A DNA stretch of 64,000 nucleotides from Hippasteria phrygiana (Eukaryota > Echinodermata > Asteroidea > Valvatida > Goniasteridae): assembly GCA_037893225.1 (NCBI GenBank), contig JAZGUH010000185.1:744001-808000 (forward strand), given 5' to 3'. A model generated the notes under the pieces. It saw only the letters and a list, made by a program, of their open reading frames with translations, was not told where the DNA came from and made no database searches. Below are positions 54,166-64,000 of the stretch, in pieces. The position numbers and the translations under genes were made by a program. Numbering within the stretch: the stretch's first letter is position 1; each line of letters opens with the position of its first letter.

Positions 54166-57100
54166 TTTTCAGAAACATCAAAATCCGCCCAAATGGCAAG
54201 GATAAAGGCTTGTGTTTTGTCATTTGGGGCTGAACAACAATTCTTCACAAAAAGTATTCAAAAACTCTAAAATCCGTCCAAATGGCAAGCCTATAGTCTT
54301 GTGTTTGATCATTTTTGGGAGCAGAATGTTACACAAAAAACTGAAAAGCGTAGAAATCCGTCCAAATGGCAAGGCTATAGCCTTTTGTTTTGTCATTTTT
54401 GGTTGAACAATATTTTTACAAAAAGTACACAGAAACTTTAAAATCCGTCCAAATGGCAATGCTATAGCCTTGTGTTTGGTCATATTTTTGTGAAGAATGT
54501 TACTTCACAAAAATACTGAACAACTCTAAAATCCGTCCAAATGGTAAGGCTATAGCCTTGTATTTGATCATTTTTGGTTGAAGAATGTTACTTTACAAAA
54601 AAAACTGAAAAACGTGGAAATCTGTCCAAATGGCAAGGCTATAGCCTTTTCTTTTGTCATTTTTGGTTGAACAATTTTCCACAAAAACTTCAAAAGGCTT
54701 GTGTTTTGTCATTTTGGGCTGAACAACAATTCTTCACAAAAGTATTTAAAAACTCTAAAATCCGTCCAAATGGTCATTTTTGGGAGAATGTTACTTTACA
54801 AAAAATACTGAAAAGCATGGAAATCTGTCCAAATGGCAAGGCTATAGCCTTAATTTGGTCTATTTTGGCTTAACAACAATTCTTCACAAAAAAGTACTCA
54901 AAAACTTTTAAATCCGTCAAAATGGCAAGGCTATAGCCATGTGTTTGATCATTTTGGGAGAACAATTTTACTTCACAAAAATACTGAAAAACATCAAAAC
55001 CTTCCCAAATAGCCTTTTCTTGTAATTTTTGGGAGAAGAATGTTACTTTACAAAAAATACTGAAAAGCGTGGAAATCGTCCAAATGGAAAGGCTATAGCG
55101 TTTTGTTTTGTATTTTTTGTTGAAAAATATTTTTACAAAAAGTACACAGAAACTTCAAAATCTGTCCAAATGGCCAGGCTATGGCCTTGTGTTTGGTCAT
55201 ATTTTTGTGAAGAATGTTACTTCACAAAAATACTGAACAACTCTAAAATCCGTCCAAATGGTAAGGCTATAGCCTTGTATTTGATCATTTTTGGTTGAAG
55301 AATGTTACTTTACAAAAAAAGATGAAAAGCGTGGAAATCCGTCCAAATGGCAAGGCTATAGCCTTTTGTTTTGTCATTTTTTGTTGAAAAATATTTTTAC
55401 AAAAAGTACACAGAAACTTCAAAATCTGTCCAAATGGCCAGGCTATGGTCTTGTGTTTGATCATTTTTGGGAGCAGAATGTTACTTTACAAAAATACTGA
55501 AAAACATCAAAATCCGTCCAAATGGCAAGGCTATAGCCTTTTTTGTCATTTTTTGGAGAAGAATGTTACTTCACAAAAATACTGAAAAACGTGGAAATCC
55601 GTCCAAATGGCAAGCCTATGTCTTGTATCTGATCATTTTTGGGAGAAGAATGTTACTTTACAAAAAATACTGAAAAGCGTGGAAATCCGTCCAAATGGCA
55701 AGGCTATAGCGTTTTGTTTTGTCGTTTTTGGTTGAACAATTTTTCACAAAAAGTACACAAAAACTTCAAAAATCCGTCCAAATGGCAAGGCTATAGCCTT
55801 TTTTGTCATTTTTGGGAGAAGAATGTTACTTCACAAAAATACTGAAAAACGTGGAAATCCGTCCGAATGGCAAGGCTATAGCCTTTTCTTTTGTCATTTT
55901 TGTTTATAAAAATGTTCACAAAAAGTGCACAAAAACTTTAAAATCCGCCCAAATGGCAAGCCTATAGTCTTGTATTTGATCATTTTTGGGAGAAGAATGT
56001 TACTTTACAAAAAATACTGAAAAGCGTGGAAATCCGTCCAAATGGCAAGGCTATAGCCTTTTCTTTTGTCATTTTTGGTTGAACAATTTTTCACAAAAAG
56101 TGCACAAAAACTTTAAAATCCGCCCATATGGCCTTGTGTTTGATCATTTTTGGGTGAAGAATGTTACTTCACAAAAAGTACTCAAAAACTCAAAAATCCG
56201 TCCAAATGGCAAGGCTAAAGGCTTGTGTTTTGTCATTTGGGGCTGAACAACAATTCTTCACATTCAAAAACTCAAAAATCCGTCCAAATAGCAAGGCTAT
56301 AGCCGGCCTTGTGTTGGATCATTTTTGGGAGAAGAATGTTACTTTACAAAAAATACTGAAAAGCGTGGAAATCGTCCAAATGGCAAGGCTATAGACTTGT
56401 GTTTGATCATTTTTGGTTGAAGAATGTTACTTTAAAAATGTACTGAAAAACATCAAAATTTGCCAAATGGAAACGCTAAAGGCTTGTCTTTTGTCATTTT
56501 AGGCTGAACAACAATTCTTCACAAAAACTACTAAAAAACTCCAAAATCAGTAAAAATGGCAAGCCTATAGCCTTGTGTTGGATCATTTTTTTGGAGAAGA
56601 ATGTTACTTTACAAAAAATACTGAAAAGCATGGAAATCCGTCCAAATGGCAAGGCTATAGCCTTTTCTTGCAATTTTTGGGAGAAGAATGTTACTTTACA
56701 AAAAATACTGAAAAGCGTGGAAATCCGTCCAAATGGCAAGGCTATAGCGTTTTCTTTTGTCGTTTTTGGTTGAACAATTTTTCACAAAAAGTACCCAAAA
56801 ACTTCAAAAATCCGTCCAAATGGCAAGACTATAGCCCTTTTTGTCATTTTTGGGAGAAGAATGTTACTTCACAAAAATACTGAAAAACGTGGAAATCCGT
56901 CCAAATGGCAAGGCTATAGCCTTTTCTTTTGTCATTTTTGGTTATAAAAATGTTCACAAAAAGTGCACAAAAACTTAAAAATCCGCCCAAATGGCAAGCC
57001 TATTGTCTTGTATTTGATCATTTTTGGGAGAAGAATGTTACTTTACAAAAAATACTGAAAAGCGTGGAAATCCGTCCAAATGGCAAGGCTATAGCCTTTT

Positions 57101-59700
57101 CTTTTGTCATTTTTGGTTGAACAATTTTTCACAAAAAGTGAACAAAAACTTTAAAATCCGCCCATATGGCCTTGTGTTTGATCATTTTTGGGTGAAGAAT
57201 GTTACTTCACAAAAAGTACTCAAAAACTCAAAAATCCGTCCAAATGGCAAGGCTAAAGGCTTGTGTTTTGTCATTTGGGGCTGAACAACAATTCTTCACA
57301 AAAGGTATTCAAAAACTCAAAAATCCGTCCAAATAGCAAGGCTATAGCCGGCCTTGTGTTTGATCATTTTTGGTTGAAGAATGTTGCTTTAAAAAAGTAC
57401 TGAAAAACATCAAAATTTGCCAAATGGAAACGCTAAAGGCTTGTCTTTTTGTCATTTTAGGCTGAACAACAATTCTTCACAAAAATACTGAAAAACATCA
57501 AAACCTTCCCAAATGGCAAGGCTATAGCCTTTTCTTGTAATTTTTGGGAGAAGAATGTTACTTTACAAAAAATACTGAAAAGCGTGGAAATCGTCCAAAT
57601 GGCAAGGCTGTAGCCTTTTGTTTTGTCATTTTTTGTTGAAAAATATTTTTACAAAAAGTACACAGAAACTTAAAAATCTGTCCAAATGGCCAGGCTATGG
57701 TCTTGTGTTTGATCATTTTTGGGAGCAGAATGTTACTTTACAAAAATACTGAAAAACATCAAAATCCGTCCAAATGGCAAGGCTATAGCGTTTTGTTTTG
57801 TCGTTTTTGGTAAAAAAATATTTCACAAAAAGTACACAAAAAATTCAAAATCCGTCCAAATTTTTGGGAGAAGAATGTTACTTCACAAAAATACTGAAAA
57901 ACGTGGAAATCCGTCCAAATGGCAAGCCTATAGTCTTGTATTTGATCATTTTTGGGAGAAGAATGTTACTTTACAAAAAATACTGAAAAGCGTGGAAATC
58001 CGTCCAAATGGCAAGGCTATAGCGTTTTGTTTTGTCGTTTTTGGTTGAACAATTTTTCACAAAAAGTACACAAAAACTTCAAAATCCGTCCAAATGGCAA
58101 GGCTATAGCCTTTTTTGTCATTTTTGGGAGAAGAATGTTACTTTACAAAAAATACAGAAAAAGCGTGGAAATCTGTCCAAATGGCAAGGCTATAGCCTTT
58201 TGTTTTGTCATTTTTTGTTGAAAAATATTTTTACAAAAAGTACACAGAAACTTCAAAAATCCGTCCAAATGGCAAGGCTATAGCCTTTTTTGTCATTTTT
58301 GGGAGAAGAATGTTACTTCACAAAAATACTGAAAAACGTGGAAATCCGTCCAAATGGCAAGGCTATAGCCTTTTCTTTTGTCATTTTTGGTTATACAAAT
58401 TTTCACAAAAAGTGCACAAAAACTTTAAAATCCGCCCAAATGGCAAGCCTATAGTCTTGTATTTGATCATTTTTGGGAGAAGAATGTTACTTTACAAAAA
58501 ATACTGAAAAGCGTGGAAATCCGTCCAAATGGCAACGCTATAGCCTTTTCTTTTGTCATTTTTGGTTGAACAATTTTTCACAAAAAGTGCACAAAAACTT
58601 TAAAATCCGCCCATATGGCTTTGCGTTTGATCATTTTTGGGTGAAGAATGTTACTTCACAAAAAGTACTCAAAAACTCAAAAATCCGTCCAAATGGCAAG
58701 GCTAAAGGCTTGTGTTTTGTCATTTGGGGCTGAACAACAATTCTTCACATTCAAAAACTCAAAAATCCGTCCAAATAGCAAGGCTATAGCCGGCCTTGTG
58801 TTGGATCATTTTTGGGAGAAGAATGTTACTTTACAAAAAATACTGAAAAGCGTGGAAATCGTCCAAATGGCAAGGCTATAGCCTTGTGTTTGATCATTTT
58901 TGGTTGAAGAATGTTACTTTAAAAAAGTACTGAAAAACATCAAAATTTGCCAAATGGAAACGCTAAAGGCTTGTCTTTTTGTCATTTTAGGCTGAACAAC
59001 AATTCTTCACAAAAATACTGAAAAACATCAAAACCTTCCCAAATGGCAAGGCTATGGCGTTTTGTTTTGTCGTTTTTGGTTGAACAATTTTTCACAAAAA
59101 GTACACAAAAACTTCAAAAATCCGTCCATATGGCCTTGTGTTTGATCATTTTTGGGTGAAGAATGTTACTTCACAAAAAGTACTCAAAAACTCAAAAATC
59201 CGTCCAAATGGCAAGGCTATAGCCGGCCTTGTGTTTGATCATTTTTGGTTGAAGAATGTTGCTTTAAAAAAGTACTGAAAAACATCAAAATTTGCCAAAT
59301 GGAAACGCTAAAGGCTTGTCTTTTGTCATTTTAGGCTGAACAACAATTCTTCACAAAAACTACTCAAAAACTCCAAAATCAGTCCAAATGGCAAGCCTAT
59401 AGCCTTGTGTTGGATCATTTTTGGGAGAAGAATGTTACTTTACAAAAAATACTGAAAAGCATGGAAATCCGTCCAAATGGCAAGGCTATATATATATATA
59501 GCCTTTTGTTTTGTCATTCTTGGCTTAACAACAATTCTTCACAAAAAAAGTATTCAAAAACTTCAAAATCCGTCTAAATGGCAATGTGTTTGATCATTTT
59601 TGGGTGAAGAATGTTACCGGTACTTCACAAAAAATACTGAAAAACTTCAAAATCCGTCGAAATAGCAAGGCTATAGAATTTAGTTTTGTTCTTCACAAAA
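54166..59700 (+). repeat. ~86-bp satellite array, right part
   Basis: About 64 units at 85-89 bp spacing with AAATCCGTCCAAATGGCAAG and GCTATAGCC as core. Three spacer types can be told apart by TTTGATCATTTTTGGGAG, TTTTGTCATTTTTGGTTG and TTTTGTCATTTGGGGCTG. Blocks of several units recur as higher-order copies: nearly identical stretches begin at 55986, 57024 and 58473. One unit at 59485 has an extra (TA)n. The array ends at about 59700 with TTCTTCACAAAATAGG. Confidence 0.95.
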
Positions 59701-59837
59701 TAGGAGTGGGGGATTCCCTCTGTTCAATATCTTGCTTCAAATGCCCTCTTTTGTGTTGGTCATTGTATTCCCGGAATCCAAAGCATTCCTTTCAGATATT
59801 CGGGAGGGTTAAGTAACTATAGTCTGGAGTGTGTATA

Positions 59838-59952
59838 GAGTACCGAAGTGATGACGTCAATCAATGCAATGTTTGGAACCAGAATACATTCTAAACTGCA
59901 TGTGTTTGGAACCAGTTGCCGCGGCAACTGACGTCAGACTTCGGTACTCTAC
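59838..59952. mobile_element. Short palindromic MITE (AGAGTACCGAAG ends)
   Basis: AGAGTACCGAAGT(C)TGACGTCA on both sides in inverse, with an inner GTTTGGAACCAG pair. TA flanks both ends, which would fit a Tc1/mariner-type target. A second copy begins at 63897. Confidence 0.8.
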
Positions 59953-62479
59953 AGGGTATAGGGACAAAAAGGGGAAACCCATTGCTCCCATATCTTGCTG
60001 GGTATATTGAGCTCAGCCAGTGAACTTTGGGGATTAGGGGGTGACTGTGCGGATTATTAAAGTGGATGGGGAATTTCCTAGTGGATGGGGTGGATTTCCT
60101 AGTGGATTAACTAGAGGATTTGGTAGATTCTAGTGGAGCGGGGTACCTCTAATCAGGTAATATTTAAGCAAATAATAAGACACAGATTGGTTTTACTTCA
60201 TTGGTCCCACTAGAAGTATTGGAAGTGAAGTGGGGTTTATTCTCACTAACTCTACCTTTCATAGGCCAACAAGCTCCATAGGTCAATTATAAGTTTACTG
60301 GCAGTGATGTACATTATTACCCAAACTACAAATGATGGATTAGCCAATCAGAATGCAGTATTACTCAGGACGTGACTTAAGACACGCCCACAACAGTACT
60401 GGCCAATATTGGATTCTGCTGATCTAGCATTTGTGATTTAGCATTAAAGAAATTGCACAATACAGTTTAGGTCAAAGTGTAATGTGACTTATCACAGTAT
60501 CAAACAATGCAAAACTACGACTATAGTCTTTCTTCAATTATAATGGATTGTTATTTTTCTCACCAATACAGGAATAATTATAGTGTAGTTAGTTTCTCAA
60601 AAATATCATTCCGAACATATAATCCAATACCTGTGAAATATCTACGAATGACCGTTAAGCCTATGGACGTGGAGATCTCGAACAAAAAGGAACTTTGCTG
60701 TCATGGAAATGAATGTTGGGGTTCATGTTATCTGAAGGCGTAAAATGACAAGGTATGTGCCTCTTCCATAAACTCGCATAAGCTGTGCTTAAAGACAAAA
60801 GCGTTCGTCCTAACTGCTGTTGAAAGATCGTAAAATGGAGAATATAATCATGTGCGACCATCTCTTGAAAATGCGCCGTTTATCTGAAAACCATTCCTGA
60901 AATACTACGCGTGCTCCGGGTTTTCCATGGGGTTACGGACGGTCCGAGTTTTCTAATATTATAAACCATTACACTGCATAAAATATAGTGTTATTAACAC
61001 CCTGTGGTATCTATTGTAGAACCATTGGAAAAGATATACAGCATTAGGAAAACGGTTTGACATACCTAAAAAAAACCTCCTGAATTCTTTTACTTGTTTT
61101 TCATCGGCCAATTTCTATTGGAAAGGAATAATGGCTTTGCATGCATGTTTCATTAGGGGGCCCTTTTTCATGAGGGCTGCATTGCAGGTAATCTATTTTC
61201 ACTCAAATGTATTATTTTACCCGAAAAAGCAGCCATATAGTACTGCTATATCTTTAAGGAAAGGCGAAAATTAATATCGACAGTTCAAAATAACCATGTA
61301 CAAAACTATACTTATCGAATTTACTCGAAACACTTTCATATTTAACTGTTGATTTTCATGTTTGCCTTTTTAAAGATATAAGATCAAAATGTGGCTACTT
61401 TTCCGTAAAAATGAAAAGTCTTGGCTAAAAATCGATATCAGGCAATGTAGCCTCAAATTTGGCCCCAAATATGACATGCATGCAAAACCACGAGTAACCT
61501 AACAATAGAAAAGTATTTATAAAAAAACGACAGTTAAATATAAACGTGTTTCGAGTACATTTAAGTTTAATTTGTTACAAAACAAATACCCTATAGGTGT
61601 TTGATAAATTACTATTTGTGCTTCCTGTAAAGTTAGAATCGACTTTTATCAATAACAACACAACTTAACATTTTGTGTTTCCTTGACGTAGATTTCCTTC
61701 TGTCCCCAAACACACCAATCAGCTAGCTGGTTAAGAATAGACGTTTTTGTCTTCTGTTTGGATGTAAAACCTTTGCCGCCTTTGGCTTGTGTTGTTTCGA
61801 CAATTTTAATCAATAAAAGTCAGGTTGTAAAGTGCGCGTTTCCTTGTACTCACGAGACTGTTTAATGGAGCAACGGAGATTTAGGGCTTAAAATTCTTTT
61901 AAAGACTGCCCTGGGAACGAGGGAAGTGATTATCGCCCTCAAGAGTTATGCACAAGACAAGTAGGCCCATCTTGTTATGTATGTGTGAGTTATAGCTATT
62001 TAAACCGTGGACCTTTAACAAAACGGACAAAGGGTCCACGGTTGAGTCAAGGTCCACCGTTGAAAATCGTGTACAAAACCAATGAGGGTCCTTCCAAAAA
62101 GTTAAAGTACAAACAATATGAGGTCCACGATGTGTGTTTGTGTTGCTTTATGTTGGGGTTGTAGTTTTTTCGTTTTCTTTTCTTTTGCTTTGTTTTTTGT
62201 TGGGGGAGTTAATCGGCTCGACTTTGGCTTCGTCTTCGGACGGTTAAGCTTACGGCTCAGTGTCTCCATATAGCTCTCTATTGTCAATCTTGTCAAAATG
62301 AAAGAGGCTCCGGTACTTGCTTCAAGTTTGGAACTTCGACCAGTTCGATGTACCAACAAAAGGCTCCAGAATAGTCAAAACCAGGGACCTAAATTTACAG
62401 TCGGAACCGAATTCGTGGTTGATAAATAGGAGCGCCTTGCACCGTCAGATGATGTCAGCTATCTACTGCGGAAAAATGC
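59953..62479. other. No gene recognised
   Basis: About 2.5 kb of AT-rich DNA. Short inverted pairs are present (CGAAACACTTTCATATTTAA at 61325 with its inverse at ~61530; TATATCTTTAA at 61247 with its inverse at ~61371) but no clear element boundaries. A 78-codon frame at 60507 has no family features. Confidence 0.45.
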
Positions 62480-62557
62480 TCATCCTTCGACTGGGCATGG
62501 TTTCTTCTCGCTTTCCTTCTTCGCCAATTTCTTCAACATCTTGATCTCATCGTCTCT
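62480..62557 (-). CDS. Terminal exon of an unrecognised coiled-coil gene
   Basis: After the acceptor TTCTAG (minus strand) the exon reads RDDEIKMLKKLAKKESEKKP followed by CPVEG and a TGA stop. It is in phase 0 with the donor of the exon at 62864-63040. Joined, the residues form a continuous charged heptad pattern ending the protein. The words KRRDDEIKML resemble the post-neck coiled coil of KIF6/KIF9-type kinesins, but that is too short to name the gene. The intron is only 306 bp. Confidence 0.5.
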   Translation of the reverse strand, partial: RDDEIKMLKKLAKKESEKKPCPVEG

Positions 62558-62863
62558 CTAGAATTAATGAGAAATACAACCAAAAGACGAAACGATTTTT
62601 TATTTATTGACAGAAATAGGCCTGCGCAATATATTCTCATTATAGTAGAGTGTGGAAGTCTGACGACTTCACGATGAACGCACATCGGTTCTTCAGTAAT
62701 TTGCGGCGTTTTTGCGGGACAATTAAAAGGCAAACGGGAAGTAGAAATTCTAGCAAATGCAAATTCTTTGCTGCAGATTACAAAGGCCAACACGCTCAGT
62801 TTATTGCACTGGCGAATTTGTAATTAAATATGTTCGTACGGAAAGCATTAGGACTTGAGTTAC

Positions 62864-63040
62864 CCGTTTAACCTGGTTCTTTAGTTCCATAATTTCTCTT
62901 TCCCTCTCCCTGGCTGCTGCGTCATCCGTGCTGATGGTGTTAATCGTGACTGATCTCAGTGGACCTACTTGATTCTGGGACGGGAAATGATGCTGGTCTT
63001 GGGAGGTCCTATCTTTTCCTGCCTGTCGTAGAGCAATGAT
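62864..63040 (-). CDS. Penultimate exon of the same coiled-coil gene
   Basis: Between the acceptor GTTGGCAG and the donor CGG|GTAACT lie exactly 59 codons in phase 0. They begin IIALRQAGKDRTSQDQHH and end AAAREREREIMELKNQVKR, which is strongly helical and charged. The first half is polar, Ser/Gln-rich and probably disordered. The upstream exons would lie beyond the right edge of the window or in 63041-64000, where I see none. The gene is not recognised; a microtubule- or cilium-associated coiled-coil protein is one possibility. Confidence 0.5.
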
Positions 63041-63896
63041 CTGCCAACGGTGTATCAATCAAATAATTACCTGACAGAGTCACACGATCGAGTACGAAGC
63101 TCAACAGAGCTGGCAAGTTCACCTTAAAACCATCAAGCGAATTTTTAAAGGGAATATTGGACTCCCAGGCACAACGTAACATATGAACTCTAGCATGTAC
63201 AAATTGTCAAGCTAAGAAATCTGTAAAAAACAATAAAAAACAGGCTACGCCGGGCCATGCGCCAACGCAGTTTCGTAGATGCAGATCATTCAATCGAGGG
63301 CAGCCGGGGTTGAATTGTGCAGAGTGATCAACAGGCCTTATGGGGGAATCAGAACGACTATTTCTTATATTTCAGCAAACTGACGGAGGATATTTAGACC
63401 AATGGCGTCAGGTATTACATAACAAGAAAGAGGAATTAACGCGCCTTCTAAAGGGTGGTTGAACGAAATTATGTAGGAATAGTGCAGTTTTATGGTCAGT
63501 AGATAAACGCGATGCGCCTTAAATTTGTTTGATTTTTTTCTCGCTACACATATAAATTCAGAGAAAACATGATCAATCGATGGAAGACGACAGAGGATTC
63601 CCCCCTCCCCCCCCCCCCCCCCCCCATTTGTTTTTTTAAATAATAATAAATATTTCTCTGTAAATTTGCAAAGGCATTTAAGTGTATTTTGATACTTGAA
63701 CGTAACGCTTACGCCAACGGGATAAGAAGTTATGGGATAAAGAAACTCTGGTTGAAATCCTCTGGCTGAACGTTAACTTGATAGCTGGAGTTCATATGTT
63801 GGACTCGCAACGTGTGCGACGCCCTGGTTTTTTAATTATTTTTTTCGATTTGGCAAATCTTGAAAACTGAAATAATTGGTTTGTGGCGAAAAACAT
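63041..63896. other. No gene recognised; poly-C run
   Basis: Presumed intron of the minus-strand coiled-coil gene. A C-rich run lies at 63600-63626. No acceptor-exon-donor combination was convincing. Confidence 0.4.
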
Positions 63897-64000
63897 AGAG
63901 TACCGAAGTCTGACGTCAGTTGGCACGACAACTGGCTCCAAACAATTTAATGGAGATTACGACTGTTCCATTTTTAACAGCCAGTCGTGCAAACACATTG
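63897..64000. mobile_element. Second AGAGTACCGAAG MITE, cut by window end
   Basis: AGAGTACCGAAGTCTGACGTC, GTTGGCACGACAACTGG and CTCCAAACA match the right arm of 59838-59952 read in inverse. The other end is outside the window. Confidence 0.7.

Noticed and set aside
51951..58733. Dozens of 60-150-codon frames with recurring words such as GEECYFTKN, KWQGYS and RPNGKAIA
   Set aside because: They follow the satellite unit, occur on both strands and shift frame with unit-length changes, so they are not a protein family.
62102..62359. Lys-rich minus-strand frame as a further exon of the coiled-coil gene
   Set aside because: The frame upstream already ends in a TGA at 62480, and no matching splice sites join this stretch.

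Overview
This is a 64 kb piece of an animal nuclear genome, AT-leaning and very rich in small DNA transposons. I see no bacterial, plastid or viral gene organisation. Evidence for an animal comes from spliced exons of a proprotein convertase of the PCSK7 (PC7) type, an APE-type non-LTR retrotransposon, THAP zinc-finger sequences, tRNA-derived SINE-like elements and TTAGGG-type interstitial telomeric repeats. The style (kilobase introns full of TIR elements, hAT and Kolobok-like insertions, the palindromic word ACATGT everywhere) suggests a marine invertebrate, possibly a deuterostome such as a lancelet or echinoderm. The species cannot be fixed from the window.

The left half (1-31244) is one gene on the minus strand. 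Five exons of a PCSK7-like protease can be joined by phase and splice site: 30541-31244 (signal peptide, prodomain, RTKR cleavage site), 11588-11684 (catalytic Asp), a 38-nt microexon at 10689-10726, 8031-8202 (catalytic His) and 1-49 (cut by the window edge). Its 18.9 kb first intron holds an intact-looking CR1/L2-type LINE ORF (23286-26573) and many MITEs, two of them in paired copies.

The right half (31245-64000) has few genes. It holds more MITEs (two 8-bp-TSD hAT-like, one 5-bp-TSD, one 3-bp-TSD), a back-to-back pair of 1.7 kb elements at 40514-45558, one of which is interrupted by a 1.59 kb TTAA-flanked Kolobok-like element carrying a THAP domain, a second, broken THAP sequence at 48912, an 8.2 kb array of an ~86-bp satellite that changes orientation near 54165, and two minus-strand terminal exons of an unrecognised coiled-coil gene (62480-63040).

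The observation I rate highest comes from comparing repeat copies with each other. In at least eight unrelated repeat families, one copy differs from its relatives by exactly six bases, CATGTA, placed right after a TA. One copy has two such units in a row. TA has become TACATGTA, the form expected of a CATG insert with a TA target duplication, or of a filled-in excision footprint of a Tc1-like element with CA...TG ends. Repeated events at one site would also build the long (CATGTA)n array at 2695.
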